From an uncultured bacterium (GTDB lineage Bacteria; Verrucomicrobiota; Verrucomicrobiia; Verrucomicrobiales; Akkermansiaceae): a DNA stretch of 50,201 nucleotides. Positions within the stretch are counted from its first letter, which is position 1. Every line of letters starts with the position of its first letter. Under the pieces are notes generated by a model, which worked only from the letters and a program-made list of their open reading frames with translations, was not told where the DNA came from and did no database searches. Both the position numbers and the translations under genes were made by a program. Positions 9,426 to 16,859 of the stretch are shown here, in pieces. The stretch spans positions 1-50,201 of the forward strand of contig CAMACY010000007.1 in NCBI GenBank assembly GCA_945831585.1, read 5' to 3'.

Positions 9426-9537
9426 CTAAAGAGCACCATTGTGCAGCACGGTGCGGCCGCCTTTGTGCGCCGCCCATGCTCAGGTGTCCGAAAGTGCTCG
9501 CCATCAGTTCTTCAATGACGTCCTTTGCTATATTCAT
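9391..9537 (-). CDS. 48-aa ORF in the tail assembly chaperone position
   Basis: The ATG overlaps the glycosyltransferase stop (ATGA at 9534-9537), a strong sign of coupling. It reads MNIAKDVIEELMASTF onward and stops at 9391. A different frame (+1 relative to this one) covers 9425-9327 and looks protein-like (KIFDARALCRLLHELSFYQ), ending in overlap with the next gene's ATG. Long-tailed phages commonly express two tail assembly chaperones by frameshifting just upstream of the tape measure. The position fits, but here the two frames overlap only about 35 nt and no classic slippery heptamer was found. Confidence 0.4.
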   Translation of the reverse strand: MNIAKDVIEELMASTFGHLSMGGAQRRPHRAAQWCSLGLAAWPGGQDI

Positions 9538-10319
9538 AAGTCTGTTTCTCCTTCCTGCTCTTTTGCCGCCTGCTCCGCGTCAAACTCCGCCAACACCCGG
9601 CGCATGGTTTCTGCTGTCGCCGCGCGCTGCTCGGCATCTGTTTCTCCGGGGGCAATCTTATGGCCAAAATGCACCGCGCAGGAGTTGCGCCACAAATTAT
9701 AGCCCTCCTCCCAGCGGTACCAACCCACGCGACGCAACAGCCCGCTCTCCGCTTGTTGCGCCGATTGGTAACGGTGCTGCACGACGTGCCCGCCCGCGAT
9801 GCCGCAGAGGACGGTAAGCACCCGGTCGCTGTACCCGGAGCCGCTGCGCACGCGGGCGGCGATGCCCTCGTCGTCCATCAGTCGGCGCATAGGCTCCAGC
9901 ATCGTTCGGCGTATCAACATGCCACCGCCTGCGCAGTACTGCACGGCGCGCTGCATCGCCTTGTCGTCGTCCCAGCCGATTGCCTGCCCGTACATGTCGG
10001 CCTGCGCGTCGCCGAGCAGGCCAGCGCCGTCAAGCAAGAGCATGTCGCTGTCCAGCTGCATCACCCACTCATCCGTGCCGTGTGCCATGTAGGTGTCCAA
10101 CATCCCGCGCACGGCTTCCACTCCGTTCAGGTTGCCTCCGCGCGCCCACGCCGTGCGCACGTACTCCGCCGCGCCGAGGGCGAGGGCGTCTGCCTCACCC
10201 GAGCAGGCGGGGGCGTCTGCTTGGTCTACCAACACCACGCGGCCGTGACGCGCCGCCGCTGCCACGCTGTGCGGCAACATGCAGGCGTCTTTATCGTAGC
10301 CAAAAATAAAGATGTCCAT
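9534..10319 (-). CDS. phage-encoded GT-A type glycosyltransferase-like protein
   Basis: 261 residues. The N-terminus (MDIFIFGYDKDACML) looks like the first strand of a nucleotide-sugar-binding fold. The core shows GVEAVRGMLDTYMAHGTDEW followed by VMQLDSDMLLLDG, where DSD is a DxD-type metal/nucleotide-sugar motif. Later come an acceptor-loop-like CAGGGMLIRR and YSDRVLTVLCGIAGGH, with a His near the end (CAVHFGHK). The gene lies directly downstream of the collagen/YadA-like fibre (11 bp gap) and before the tape measure, inside the tail operon. The likely job is modifying a virion protein, with the adjacent Ser/Thr-rich fibre as the obvious candidate. Fold assignment is fairly good; donor and acceptor are unknown. 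Confidence 0.65.
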   Translation of the reverse strand: MDIFIFGYDKDACMLPHSVAAAARHGRVVLVDQADAPACSGEADALALGAAEYVRTAWARGGNLNGVEAVRGMLDTYMAHGTDEWVMQLDSDMLLLDGAGLLGDAQADMYGQAIGWDDDKAMQRAVQYCAGGGMLIRRTMLEPMRRLMDDEGIAARVRSGSGYSDRVLTVLCGIAGGHVVQHRYQSAQQAESGLLRRVGWYRWEEGYNLWRNSCAVHFGHKIAPGETDAEQRAATAETMRRVLAEFDAEQAAKEQEGETDL

Positions 10320-10330
10320 ATCAGTAATAA

Positions 10331-11761
10331 TTAATAGTCTTGAATGCCGCTGTAACCCTTCGGCTCGAAATCGCTCGTATGCTCCGTGCAGATGCTCGCA
10401 AGCGGAATGACCCCGCGCGAGACAATGCTGCCCGCCATGTGGTCGTAGACAATGTACCCAAGCCCTGCCTCGCCGCCGAGGTAGGTGGTAGCTAAGCCGC
10501 TCCCTTTGGCGATAAGGTACAGCTGCGTGCTGTAGCCTGAGCCGCCGTTGCCGCTCGCGCCTCCCGCATTGATTGCGACAACCCCGGCATCATTGACGTA
10601 CGCACCCGCGCCTACTGCGACAGAGCTCACGCCCTTGCTGCCGACATTGGCCATGGCACCAATCGCCGTGGAATAGTACCCGCTCGCCGTGGAGACGTGC
10701 CCGCTCGCCGTGGAGTATGTCCCGCTCGCCGTGGAGTAGTTCCCGCTCGCCGTGGAGTAGTCCCCGCTCGCCGTGGAGTAGAACCCGCTCACCGTGGAGT
10801 TGTTCCCGCTCGCCCTTGCGTAGTGTCCTATGGCAGTTGATCCACCAGCGGTGGCTTGTGCTGATGTCCCGCTGGCAGTTGAGCCGCCCCCGCTCGCTGT
10901 GGATGAGAGCCCGCTGGCAGTTGAGTTGGTACCGCTCGCCGTGGAATAGCCCCCGATCGCCGTGGAGTTGTACCCGCTCGACGTGGAGCTGCCCCCGCTC
11001 GCCGTGGAACTGTACCCGCTCGCCGTGGCAAAATTGCCGTACGCCGTGCTCCGATGCCCACTCGCCTGCGCATGCAAGCCCACGGCAACACTGTTGCTGC
11101 TGTAGGTGGTGTTTGTATTGTTAGTTTCGCTTTCGGCGCCCGTGTTCTTCCGGGTTGCCGTCGCGTCCTTGCTCTGGCTCGTGTAGGTCGCGCCCACGAC
11201 AGCCCCGAGACCCACCGCCAGCGAGTCCGCACAATACGCCACCGCCCCGGGACCTGCGGCCAAGCTGTCCAGCCCCACACTGCTGGCCAGTCCCCCCGGG
11301 TCGCCTTTTTCGCCCTTGTCACCCTTCGGACCCTGCTCACCCTGCGGGCCCTGCTCACCTTTTGGCCCTTGCGGCCCCTGCGGGCCCTGCTCACCCTGCG
11401 GTCCGGGCATACCCTCCAGCATAGTGATATTCACCTGCAGCACCTCTGCCGTGTTGTCCACATCCACGCGGTAAGTGGCCAGCCCCTCCTCACCGAAAAG
11501 CGGGCTCGGCAGCACCTCCACATGGCCATACAGCACACACACACCAGCCGCTCGCACCTCAGTCAGGTACACCCCGGCAGGCAGCGAAGGTATCGTCAGC
11601 ATATCAGCCTGCGTATTCTCCATATCCACACGCTGACCCTGTACCATCAGGGCACCGCGCAAGGCAGGCGTATCAGCCCCCTCCGGCAGCGTAAAATCAA
11701 ACAACAGCCTGCCGCTCTGCCCGGCGGTCAGGGTAAAAGGTGGTATCGCTTTCTTCTTCAT
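10331..11761 (-). CDS. collagen-like / YadA-head-like tail fibre
   Basis: 476 residues from the ATG at 11761 (MKKKAIPPF). Residues ~1-115 form a beta-rich N-terminal domain, perhaps for virion attachment. Then come 12 perfect collagen triplets ([18 protein letters not shown] types), a linker, and about 18-20 heptad repeats of the YadA head type, STASGxx with variants STAIGGY and ARASGNN. A ~95-residue C-terminal domain follows, containing [20 protein letters not shown] and no hydrophobic anchor. Both repeat types trimerise in known proteins, so a trimeric fibre is likely. Being next to a glycosyltransferase and Ser/Thr-rich, it may be glycosylated. Its position between tail tube and tape measure is unusual, since fibres normally come after the hub. 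Confidence 0.8.
   Translation of the reverse strand: MKKKAIPPFTLTAGQSGRLLFDFTLPEGADTPALRGALMVQGQRVDMENTQADMLTIPSLPAGVYLTEVRAAGVCVLYGHVEVLPSPLFGEEGLATYRVDVDNTAEVLQVNITMLEGMPGPQGEQGPQGPQGPKGEQGPQGEQGPKGDKGEKGDPGGLASSVGLDSLAAGPGAVAYCADSLAVGLGAVVGATYTSQSKDATATRKNTGAESETNNTNTTYSSNSVAVGLHAQASGHRSTAYGNFATASGYSSTASGGSSTSSGYNSTAIGGYSTASGTNSTASGLSSTASGGGSTASGTSAQATAGGSTAIGHYARASGNNSTVSGFYSTASGDYSTASGNYSTASGTYSTASGHVSTASGYYSTAIGAMANVGSKGVSSVAVGAGAYVNDAGVVAINAGGASGNGGSGYSTQLYLIAKGSGLATTYLGGEAGLGYIVYDHMAGSIVSRGVIPLASICTEHTSDFEPKGYSGIQDY
10665..11055. repeat. tandem 21-bp repeats inside the fibre gene
   Basis: The plus strand repeatedly shows CCGCTCGCCGTGGA with a variable six to seven bases between, a 21-bp period encoding the STASGxx heptads on the minus strand. 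Several neighbouring units (10683-10800) are nearly identical at DNA level. Such arrays gain or lose units by slippage or recombination without shifting the frame, so fibre length may vary among relatives. Confidence 0.75.
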
Positions 11762-11776
11762 ACTTTCCCAAAGGTT

Positions 11777-11813
11777 GGCAGGGTGCCTGCCGGGCGGCGG
11801 CAAACACCCTGCC
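11777..11813 (-). other. intercistronic hairpin after the tail-tube gene
   Basis: GGCAGGGTG (11777-11785) and CACCCTGCC (11805-11813) form a 9-bp perfect stem, with further GC pairing possible in the loop. It begins 9 nt after the tail-tube stop on the transcript and has no T-run, so it is more likely an RNA-stabilising or attenuating hairpin than a terminator. A similar hairpin follows the major capsid gene. Confidence 0.5.
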
Positions 11814-11821
11814 GGGTAAGG

Positions 11822-12418
11822 TTAAATCGTGATATCCAGCCCGGTGTTGCTCAGCCCGTCCTTGGGCACGTCCGTTACATCCAGCCGCCAGTTGTAGGTG
11901 TCCAACTGGTTGCTGTGCTCGGGGATGTCGGCCAGACTGAGGTCGCCACGCAGGGTCAGCTCCAGTTGCTCGCCATCCTCACCGTGGGTGCGCAGCGAGT
12001 CGTACTGCCGGGCGTAGAGCCAGCCGCGCACTTGCCCGGAGGCGCTGGAAAAGGGCGCGGCGCTCTCACCCACAGCGGGCAGTGCCGCCATGCCCCACTC
12101 GGCTGCCGCCGCTTCCGGCACGCGATCCATGGAGCTAAATGTCACGGCGCATTGATCCATGATGCGCAGCTTTCGGGTGTTGTAGCGCTGGTTTTCTGTG
12201 CTTACGCCCAGCTTAGTGAGCTCGGTGTAGGTAATATCCGGCTTCCACTTCGACACTTCCCCCAGGTATTTACCGGCAGTCATGGCCTCTTCAAAAGTCG
12301 GTTTGTTGGTGCGGCTGCTCAGCTTGCTTTCGCCGTAGCTCGTGCCGTCCGGCACAAACCACACGGCCAGCCCCTGCACGGATTCTGCGCGCGTGCGGCT
12401 CTCCATTACGATAGGCAT
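11822..12418 (-). CDS. major tail tube protein
   Basis: 198 residues with a beta-rich composition and no coiled coil, signal or membrane segment. The sequence has a typical tube-protein feel (AESVQGLAVWFVPDG, then a central KLGVSTENQRYNTRK and an Asn/Asp-rich end). It comes after the head-completion and tail-terminator genes and upstream of the tape measure. Only one such gene is present and there is no sheath-sized partner, pointing to a non-contractile tail. Family-level similarity is inferred; position is the main evidence. Confidence 0.6.
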   Translation of the reverse strand: MPIVMESRTRAESVQGLAVWFVPDGTSYGESKLSSRTNKPTFEEAMTAGKYLGEVSKWKPDITYTELTKLGVSTENQRYNTRKLRIMDQCAVTFSSMDRVPEAAAAEWGMAALPAVGESAAPFSSASGQVRGWLYARQYDSLRTHGEDGEQLELTLRGDLSLADIPEHSNQLDTYNWRLDVTDVPKDGLSNTGLDITI

Positions 12419-12435
12419 CTCGCTGTTCCTTTCTA

Positions 12436-12684
12436 TTACTTATCGCCGGGTTCCACGGGCAGCACGATGCTGCCTGTATACTGAATATCGCCGCCGGCCG
12501 TCTGCGAGTAGGCAGCGGTGCAGCCCGTCATGCCGAGGGCGGCAGCAATGCCGATAGCCGCGCCCAGCACGGCTCCCACGGTTACCTTGGCCAGGGTGGT
12601 GCCCCAGCCTTTGCCGACCAGCCATGCCACGGCGCGGGTGCCGAAACCGGCGGCCAGTTCTTTTGCTTTGCTTTCTTCCATCAT
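12436..12684 (-). CDS. 82-aa phage membrane protein with a lipobox-like motif
   Basis: A hydrophobic, Gly/Ala-rich segment (VTVGAVLGAAIGIAAALG, about residues 34-51) ends in a lipobox-like LGMTGC, followed by a short polar tail. The ~33 residues before the hydrophobic stretch are too long and polar for a normal lipoprotein signal peptide, so it may be a single-pass inner-membrane protein whose cysteine is coincidental. It sits between the tail-terminator and tail-tube genes, an odd place. Holin-like function, an injection-associated membrane role or host surface modification are all possible. No family recognised. Confidence 0.5.
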   Translation of the reverse strand: MMEESKAKELAAGFGTRAVAWLVGKGWGTTLAKVTVGAVLGAAIGIAAALGMTGCTAAYSQTAGGDIQYTGSIVLPVEPGDK

Positions 12685-12739
12685 GATGGTGTTTTGTTGT
12701 GTTGTGTGTCCGCCGCCCCCTCGGCGGCAGAAAATGGTT

Positions 12740-13243
12740 TCAGGCGCTCAGGCGCAGCGGCACTTCCAGCAGCAGGGAGTCGGCATTCACATTGGCTGCA
12801 AAATCTTTGTTCACCGCGCTCAGGTCTACCTCGCCCAGGCTCATCAGGTGCGCCTTGATGCCCGGCTCGTTTTCGCCGGGGCGGTACACCCAGGCGTTGC
12901 AATACTTCAGCACGCTGAGCATCACGCGCTCGCGCAGCTCGCGGTATTCCGGGCGAACCGGGTCGTTTTGCTGGAACACATACACCGCGATACCCACGCG
13001 CAGCAGGCCGCCCTGTTTCTGCTGCCCGGCGGCGGGCAGATTGTTGTCGGCGCGGCCTACCACCACGCACACCGGCTCGGCCGCGCACAGGGCGGCGATG
13101 CTGTTGTGCTGCCTGTTCTCCAGCCACAGCTCGGGCAGCACGTAGTCGCGCAGTTCTGCGCAGCCTCGCAGCGAGGCCAGCAGGTCGCGCGCCGCTGCAA
13201 AGCCGTGCGCCGGTTCCAGTTCATTGCTTTCTTCTTCTATCAT
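12740..13243 (-). CDS. tail terminator-like protein (Mu gp37 / DUF1834 position)
   Basis: 167 residues with the layout of neck/terminator proteins: an N-terminal helix region (AARDLLASLRGCAEL), a central segment LLRVGIAVYVFQQND, a helix RELRERVMLSVLKYCN and a closing strand region (ADSLLLEVPLRLSA). In Mu-like order this slot, after the virion morphogenesis gene and before the tail tube, holds gp37-type proteins. Identification rests on gene order and fold-like pattern. A GC-rich hairpin lies just after its stop (12711-12727). Confidence 0.5.
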   Translation of the reverse strand: MIEEESNELEPAHGFAAARDLLASLRGCAELRDYVLPELWLENRQHNSIAALCAAEPVCVVVGRADNNLPAAGQQKQGGLLRVGIAVYVFQQNDPVRPEYRELRERVMLSVLKYCNAWVYRPGENEPGIKAHLMSLGEVDLSAVNKDFAANVNADSLLLEVPLRLSA

Positions 13244-13247
13244 GTGT

Positions 13248-13853
13248 TTACTGTTGCTTTAGGATTGCTCGGAGTGCCTGCCGGACACCCTCCTGCGCCT
13301 CTGCGCGCAGCGCCGCTTCGCTCGGCAGCACGCCCGGGCGCGGCCGGAATCGGGCACTCTTCACCAGCGTTCCCAGCCAAATCAGGTTGGTATGTGTTTT
13401 CTGCTGCTCGCCCGCCACCAGGATGGGGCAGCCGCGCTTGCTCTTGATTACGTGGATGCTCTCCGGCGGCAGTCCCAGCTCGGCCAGCGTGATGCCGCGC
13501 CGCCGCAGCGGCGAATCCGGAAACGGCAGCAGCAGGCTGCGGGTCGGTTTTCCGGTCACGGCCGAGGGGCGGCCGGTGGGGCGCACTTCACCACCCTTCC
13601 AGTGCAGACGCACGCCCCGTTGGGTGATCAGCACCAGCGCGCTGCCGGATTCTTCCTGCGGCGCTACCTGCACGCTGCGCGCTGCTTGGCCCCACCAGCG
13701 GCGGCTGCCGGTGGACGCTGCCAGAGCCAGCAGGTGGCGCCGCACGCTGCCCGCCACGCGGTTGGCGCCGCTCTTGCGCAGGGCTTGCGCCTCGGCCGCC
13801 CGCAGAGTCGGTATGCGGGCGCTGCCCGTGATGTGTACTTGTAACTTGATCAC
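13248..13853 (-). CDS. phage virion morphogenesis / tail completion-like protein
   Basis: 201 residues, very basic (many Arg). A GTG start overlaps the upstream stop (GTGA at 13850-13853). Segments such as IPTLRAAEAQALRKSGANRV, GVRLHWKGG and LPFPDSPLRRRGITLAELGL resemble gpG/gpS-type tail-completion proteins, which link head and tail. The next gene starts only 5 bp away. No other activity is visible. The call combines gene order with a moderate sequence resemblance. Confidence 0.5.
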   Translation of the reverse strand: MIKLQVHITGSARIPTLRAAEAQALRKSGANRVAGSVRRHLLALAASTGSRRWWGQAARSVQVAPQEESGSALVLITQRGVRLHWKGGEVRPTGRPSAVTGKPTRSLLLPFPDSPLRRRGITLAELGLPPESIHVIKSKRGCPILVAGEQQKTHTNLIWLGTLVKSARFRPRPGVLPSEAALRAEAQEGVRQALRAILKQQ

Positions 13854-14593
13854 GGCAGATGATCCGTTATCCAGTTGCTGATTTCCTCGTTCACGCCGGG
13901 TGGCGCGGCGGGCAGCTCACGCTTGCAGCCAAAGCCCGCGCGTTGCCCGCGCCCGGGTTTCTCGCCCGGTTGCAGCAGGCCCAGCGCTACCGTGGTGTCG
14001 TAGTCTACCGGCACCACATCCATGCCGGAATTGTAGTCGAACGGCGGGTAGGGGTCACCCCAGCGGCTGATGGCTCGCCAGATGGCACAGTCCGTCAGTG
14101 CCACCATGCGGTGCGGCAGGGCTTTGCGCTGCTCGGCGGGCGGCAGGCTTGCCCAGGCGTTGCGCCAGCGTGTTTGCCAGTCGCGCGGCTCCCGCGCCTG
14201 CTCAAAGCGCACTAGCGCCTGCGCCGGGTTGCCCACATCGCCGCGCATGCTCTCATACCACGCGTAGCCGGCGGCCTTGTTCACGTTGGTTTCCAGCACC
14301 AGGCGCTGGCGCGCCGTGCCGCCGGCCATATCTGTCCAGCTCCCCGGCTGCTCGGGCTGATATCCGGCCGTGCGCAGAGTTTCGCGCACCAGCCGCCGCG
14401 CTTCTGCCGCGCTCAGCGTGCCCTCGGCCAGCTTGGCCGCCGCGCGGTAGTAGGCGGCAATGATGTAGGCCTCATCCTGCCCCACGATCCAGGCACTCGC
14501 CTCGCGGAACTCCTGCGAGAGAGCGTCTACCTGCTCCGTGGTCAGCGCTACGGGGTAGATGCTCTTTCTGCGGATGTACTCTGCGGGGGTCAT
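13850..14593 (-). CDS. Mu F-like minor head / head morphogenesis protein
   Basis: 247 residues from the ATG at 14593 (MTPAEYIRRKS). Features shared with the Mu F/SPP1 gp7 group are the mid-protein TARQRLVLETNVNKAAGYAW segment and the C-terminal region with PHRMVALTDCAIWRAISRWG, then PPFDYNSGMDVVPVDYDTT and ALGLL. In Mu, F follows the portal; here it has moved behind the capsid gene. These proteins sit inside the head near the portal and are needed for genome ejection or assembly. The upstream frame extends further but overlaps the previous gene, so the ATG is preferred. Confidence 0.55.
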   Translation of the reverse strand: MTPAEYIRRKSIYPVALTTEQVDALSQEFREASAWIVGQDEAYIIAAYYRAAAKLAEGTLSAAEARRLVRETLRTAGYQPEQPGSWTDMAGGTARQRLVLETNVNKAAGYAWYESMRGDVGNPAQALVRFEQAREPRDWQTRWRNAWASLPPAEQRKALPHRMVALTDCAIWRAISRWGDPYPPFDYNSGMDVVPVDYDTTVALGLLQPGEKPGRGQRAGFGCKRELPAAPPGVNEEISNWITDHLP

Positions 14594-14609
14594 GACGGCG
14601 GGTTGGTGC

Positions 14610-15029
14610 TTACATGATGCCACCGTTTTGCGGCTGGCGGCGGTAGCGCTTGCGGCCGTAGTAGGCCGGGCGGGCTTGCGGAGTGCCATCCGCAAAGGGC
14701 ATTTCCCCCCTCGCAATCGCGTCCAGGCGCTCCTCGGCGCGAGCTGCTTCTTGCCGGCGGTCTTCCGAGACAGCGAGGCTGTAGCGCACCAGGATTTTCA
14801 CGCGGAGGATGGCCACGGCATCTGCCCGCAGGGCTTGCGGGATAGCGTTCTCCCCGCCCATGAGTCGGCAGCGGCCGTTAGCTTGCACCGCTGCGCGGAT
14901 GCGGGCGGCCAGCCCCCGGCAGATGCCCGGCACGGGGTCGGCATGGGAGCGCAGCGCCAGCAGGTCTGTGCATTCTCGATCTTGGAATGCCTCCGCCAGC
15001 AACTGTTCATTGAGATCGAACCACTCCAT
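14610..15029 (-). CDS. head completion protein, Mu gp36 (DUF1320)-like
   Basis: 139 residues from the ATG at 15029, chosen because a strong AGAGGAGG lies about 9 nt upstream, one of few good Shine-Dalgarno sites here. The helical C-terminal half (ALRADAVAILRVKILVRYSL, then EERLDAIARGEMPF) matches the pattern of gp36-type connectors, which end in a helix before a short Gly-containing turn. It comes directly after the major capsid gene, as in Mu, separated from it by a long hairpin. Confidence 0.55.
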   Translation of the reverse strand: MEWFDLNEQLLAEAFQDRECTDLLALRSHADPVPGICRGLAARIRAAVQANGRCRLMGGENAIPQALRADAVAILRVKILVRYSLAVSEDRRQEAARAEERLDAIARGEMPFADGTPQARPAYYGRKRYRRQPQNGGIM

Positions 15030-15046
15030 TGCTCTGCCTCCTCTTG

Positions 15047-15083
15047 CGCTGCCCGGTGCGCGGCGCGCGCGCACCGGGCAGCG
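15047..15083 (-). other. 15-bp perfect hairpin after the major capsid gene
   Basis: CGCTGCCCGGTGCGC and its exact complement enclose a 7-nt loop. It starts 6 nt after the capsid stop on the transcript and ends just before the Shine-Dalgarno of the next gene. There is no U-run. It probably protects the capsid mRNA 3' end or attenuates readthrough, either of which would keep capsid expression above its neighbours. Confidence 0.65.
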
Positions 15084-15088
15084 ATGGC

Positions 15089-15994
15089 TCAGCTAATCTC
15101 CAGGCGGGCACCGGCTGCCGGGCAAGTCACCTTGCGGTCGGAGCTCCAGTAGAGAGTGTCTACCATTTCCATCTTCTCCTCATCCTCGTGGGTCAGCACT
15201 TCGGGGCCGCCGGGGGTGAGGGTGAAGTCCTTGGCTACGCTTAAGTCGTTTCGAGTGGGCGCATCCTGCGTGTAGAAGCAGAACACATCCGAGCCCATCA
15301 CATAATCGAGCTCACCCTTGACACCGCGCGCGGCGGGCTGGTAGGGCATATTCGCCACCACAATGTTGATGCCGGGGTAAACCAGCATGCGCTGCACGCG
15401 CTCCACCGTCACATCCACATCAATGCCGCCGATGCGGGACAGAATCTTGGCATTGGTCTGCAGTTTTGCCCATGCGGCAAGACCCATCACGATGTGCGAC
15501 GGCATGCGAGCGATGGACTTGTTGATCTGGAGGATGAGGCTGTTGAGCTCCTCCACCGGGTTGCTGCCGGCAGCGCTCCAGTTGCCCGCCCCGCTCGTCA
15601 CGGGAATGCCGGCCTTGAAGATGCGGACAGCTTCCACCTCGCGCGAGACCAGCTGCGAGGAGAGCAGATCTTGCAGATTGCTCTCGCGCTCCTCCGCGCC
15701 GCCGTCCTGCTCCATGTCAAACTTCCAGGTGGACACCTTAAGCCCGTGGGGCTTCGCCGAGTAAAACGCCTCCTCGGCGTTTACATCAATGCTCTTGGCC
15801 GAGTTGCCGCGAGCCAGCAGCGTGTCGTAGCTGCGGAACGCGTTGCTGATGTCGCGCTTCTTGTAGGAGCCCACGGCAGTGGGCACCTTGACCAGGGGGA
15901 AAAGCAGCGTGGAAATGCTGTCTTTTTCATCGGCCACAGCGGCCTGCGCCAGCTCCGTCAGGTAGGAATTGTAGGTATGTGCGTTCTGAAACAT
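15089..15994 (-). CDS. major capsid protein
   Basis: 301 residues, no signal or membrane segment. It follows the protease/scaffold and decoration genes, the classical order. The sequence has HK97-fold style features: an N-terminal helix (TELAQAAVADEKDSI), a region rich in beta strands, HIVMGLAAWAKLQTN typical of a spine/P-domain segment, then INIVVANMPYQPAARG and VFCFYTQDAP. It is followed by a strong hairpin, consistent with high expression. Which Mu-like family (gpT type or other) it belongs to is not clear from sight. Confidence 0.7.
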   Translation of the reverse strand: MFQNAHTYNSYLTELAQAAVADEKDSISTLLFPLVKVPTAVGSYKKRDISNAFRSYDTLLARGNSAKSIDVNAEEAFYSAKPHGLKVSTWKFDMEQDGGAEERESNLQDLLSSQLVSREVEAVRIFKAGIPVTSGAGNWSAAGSNPVEELNSLILQINKSIARMPSHIVMGLAAWAKLQTNAKILSRIGGIDVDVTVERVQRMLVYPGINIVVANMPYQPAARGVKGELDYVMGSDVFCFYTQDAPTRNDLSVAKDFTLTPGGPEVLTHEDEEKMEMVDTLYWSSDRKVTCPAAGARLEIS

Positions 15995-16017
15995 TTTTGT
16001 TGTGGTCAGTTAGGTTA

Positions 16018-16410
16018 TCAGCCGAGGGTGGTGGGAGGCACCAGATAGGCCTCCAGCAACTCATTCGCCGCGCCGCTCTTCACGGCGGTGGCCACATGCG
16101 TCCCCGTGGCACCGGCTTTCACCGTGCCGTTGCCGGCCAGCACCAGCTTGGTGCCGGGGGTTACGGTGCCGGGGGTGGAGTGGAGCTTCACGCCCACAAT
16201 GCCGCCATGGTTCGGCAGAATAATGTCGGTCGGCTCACCGTTGGCACCATTGCCACCCACATGCACCACACCAAGGGTATTGGTGGCAGAGGCAGCGGCA
16301 AGGGTGGGCACGCCGCTGGCATCAACCGTCACAAAGCAGCCCTCTGCATTGCGCAGGTCGGCACTGCCGGCAGTCAGGCGCACCGTGGCGCTCTCGTGGA
16401 TAATAGCCAT
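16018..16410 (-). CDS. capsid decoration-like small protein
   Basis: 130 residues from the ATG at 16410 (MAIIHESATVRL), 14 bp after the protease gene. Gly/Ala/Val/Thr-rich and predicted all-beta (CFVTVDASGVPTLAAASATN, GTVTPGTKLVLAGNGTVKAG), as in head decoration proteins encoded between scaffold and capsid genes. A longer frame extends upstream but overlaps the protease coding region in another frame. Function inferred from size, composition and position. Confidence 0.55.
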   Translation of the reverse strand: MAIIHESATVRLTAGSADLRNAEGCFVTVDASGVPTLAAASATNTLGVVHVGGNGANGEPTDIILPNHGGIVGVKLHSTPGTVTPGTKLVLAGNGTVKAGATGTHVATAVKSGAANELLEAYLVPPTTLG

Positions 16411-16424
16411 AGGTTGCTCTCGGG

Positions 16425-16859
16425 TTACTTGTTTGCCTCCAGCTTGGCCATACCGTGCGCGCGCCAAAACGAGCAGGTGCGCCCGGCGGCGCGTTCGGCT
16501 TTCTGAATCTCCTTCGCGCGGTTGATGATCGCGCTGACCGAGGGCTTGCACCCGGTGCGCGGGGTGCCGTTCGTGGCATACCGCGGCAGGCGGGTATAAG
16601 CTCCGGCAGACCTGCGCTCCTTGTAGGCGCGGATGGTCATCAAGGCAAGGCTACGGTTGGTCACCAGCCCATCCTTGATTTCCTTTTTCTCTTCCTCCGG
16701 CAGGTCGCAGAGTCCCTCGGCGTTGAGCAGCGTCTCGGCCTCGGCATCGGCGGCGGCAGCGGCCTCGCTCTTGATGGCCTCAATGGCGGCCACGCAGTCG
16801 GCGGCGGTAGCCTCGGGGGGCAGCCCCAGGGCTTTCTTGATGTCTTCGAGTTCGTTCAT
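16425..16859 (-). CDS. nested scaffold protein, same frame as the protease
   Basis: An internal ATG at 16859 follows a low-complexity Asn/Thr/Glu linker and opens a 144-residue helical, acidic product (KALGLPPEATAADCVAAIEA, then AAAAADAEAETLLNAEGL). This matches the size and style of the Mu Z scaffold. No strong Shine-Dalgarno precedes it, but most genes here lack one. Separate expression is inferred from the Mu precedent. Confidence 0.45.
   Translation of the reverse strand: MNELEDIKKALGLPPEATAADCVAAIEAIKSEAAAAADAEAETLLNAEGLCDLPEEEKKEIKDGLVTNRSLALMTIRAYKERRSAGAYTRLPRYATNGTPRTGCKPSVSAIINRAKEIQKAERAAGRTCSFWRAHGMAKLEANK

Noticed and set aside
10665-11124. Repeat array that at first looks like a CRISPR, with an antisense ORF of SRSPWSS units
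   Set aside because: Period is 21 bp with 6-7 variable bases, no spacers of CRISPR size and no cas genes; it encodes the YadA-type heptads on the minus strand.
11822-12418. Tail sheath (contractile tail) considered for this region
   Set aside because: Only one tube-sized gene is present and no ~400-500 aa sheath-like gene occurs anywhere in the late operon.
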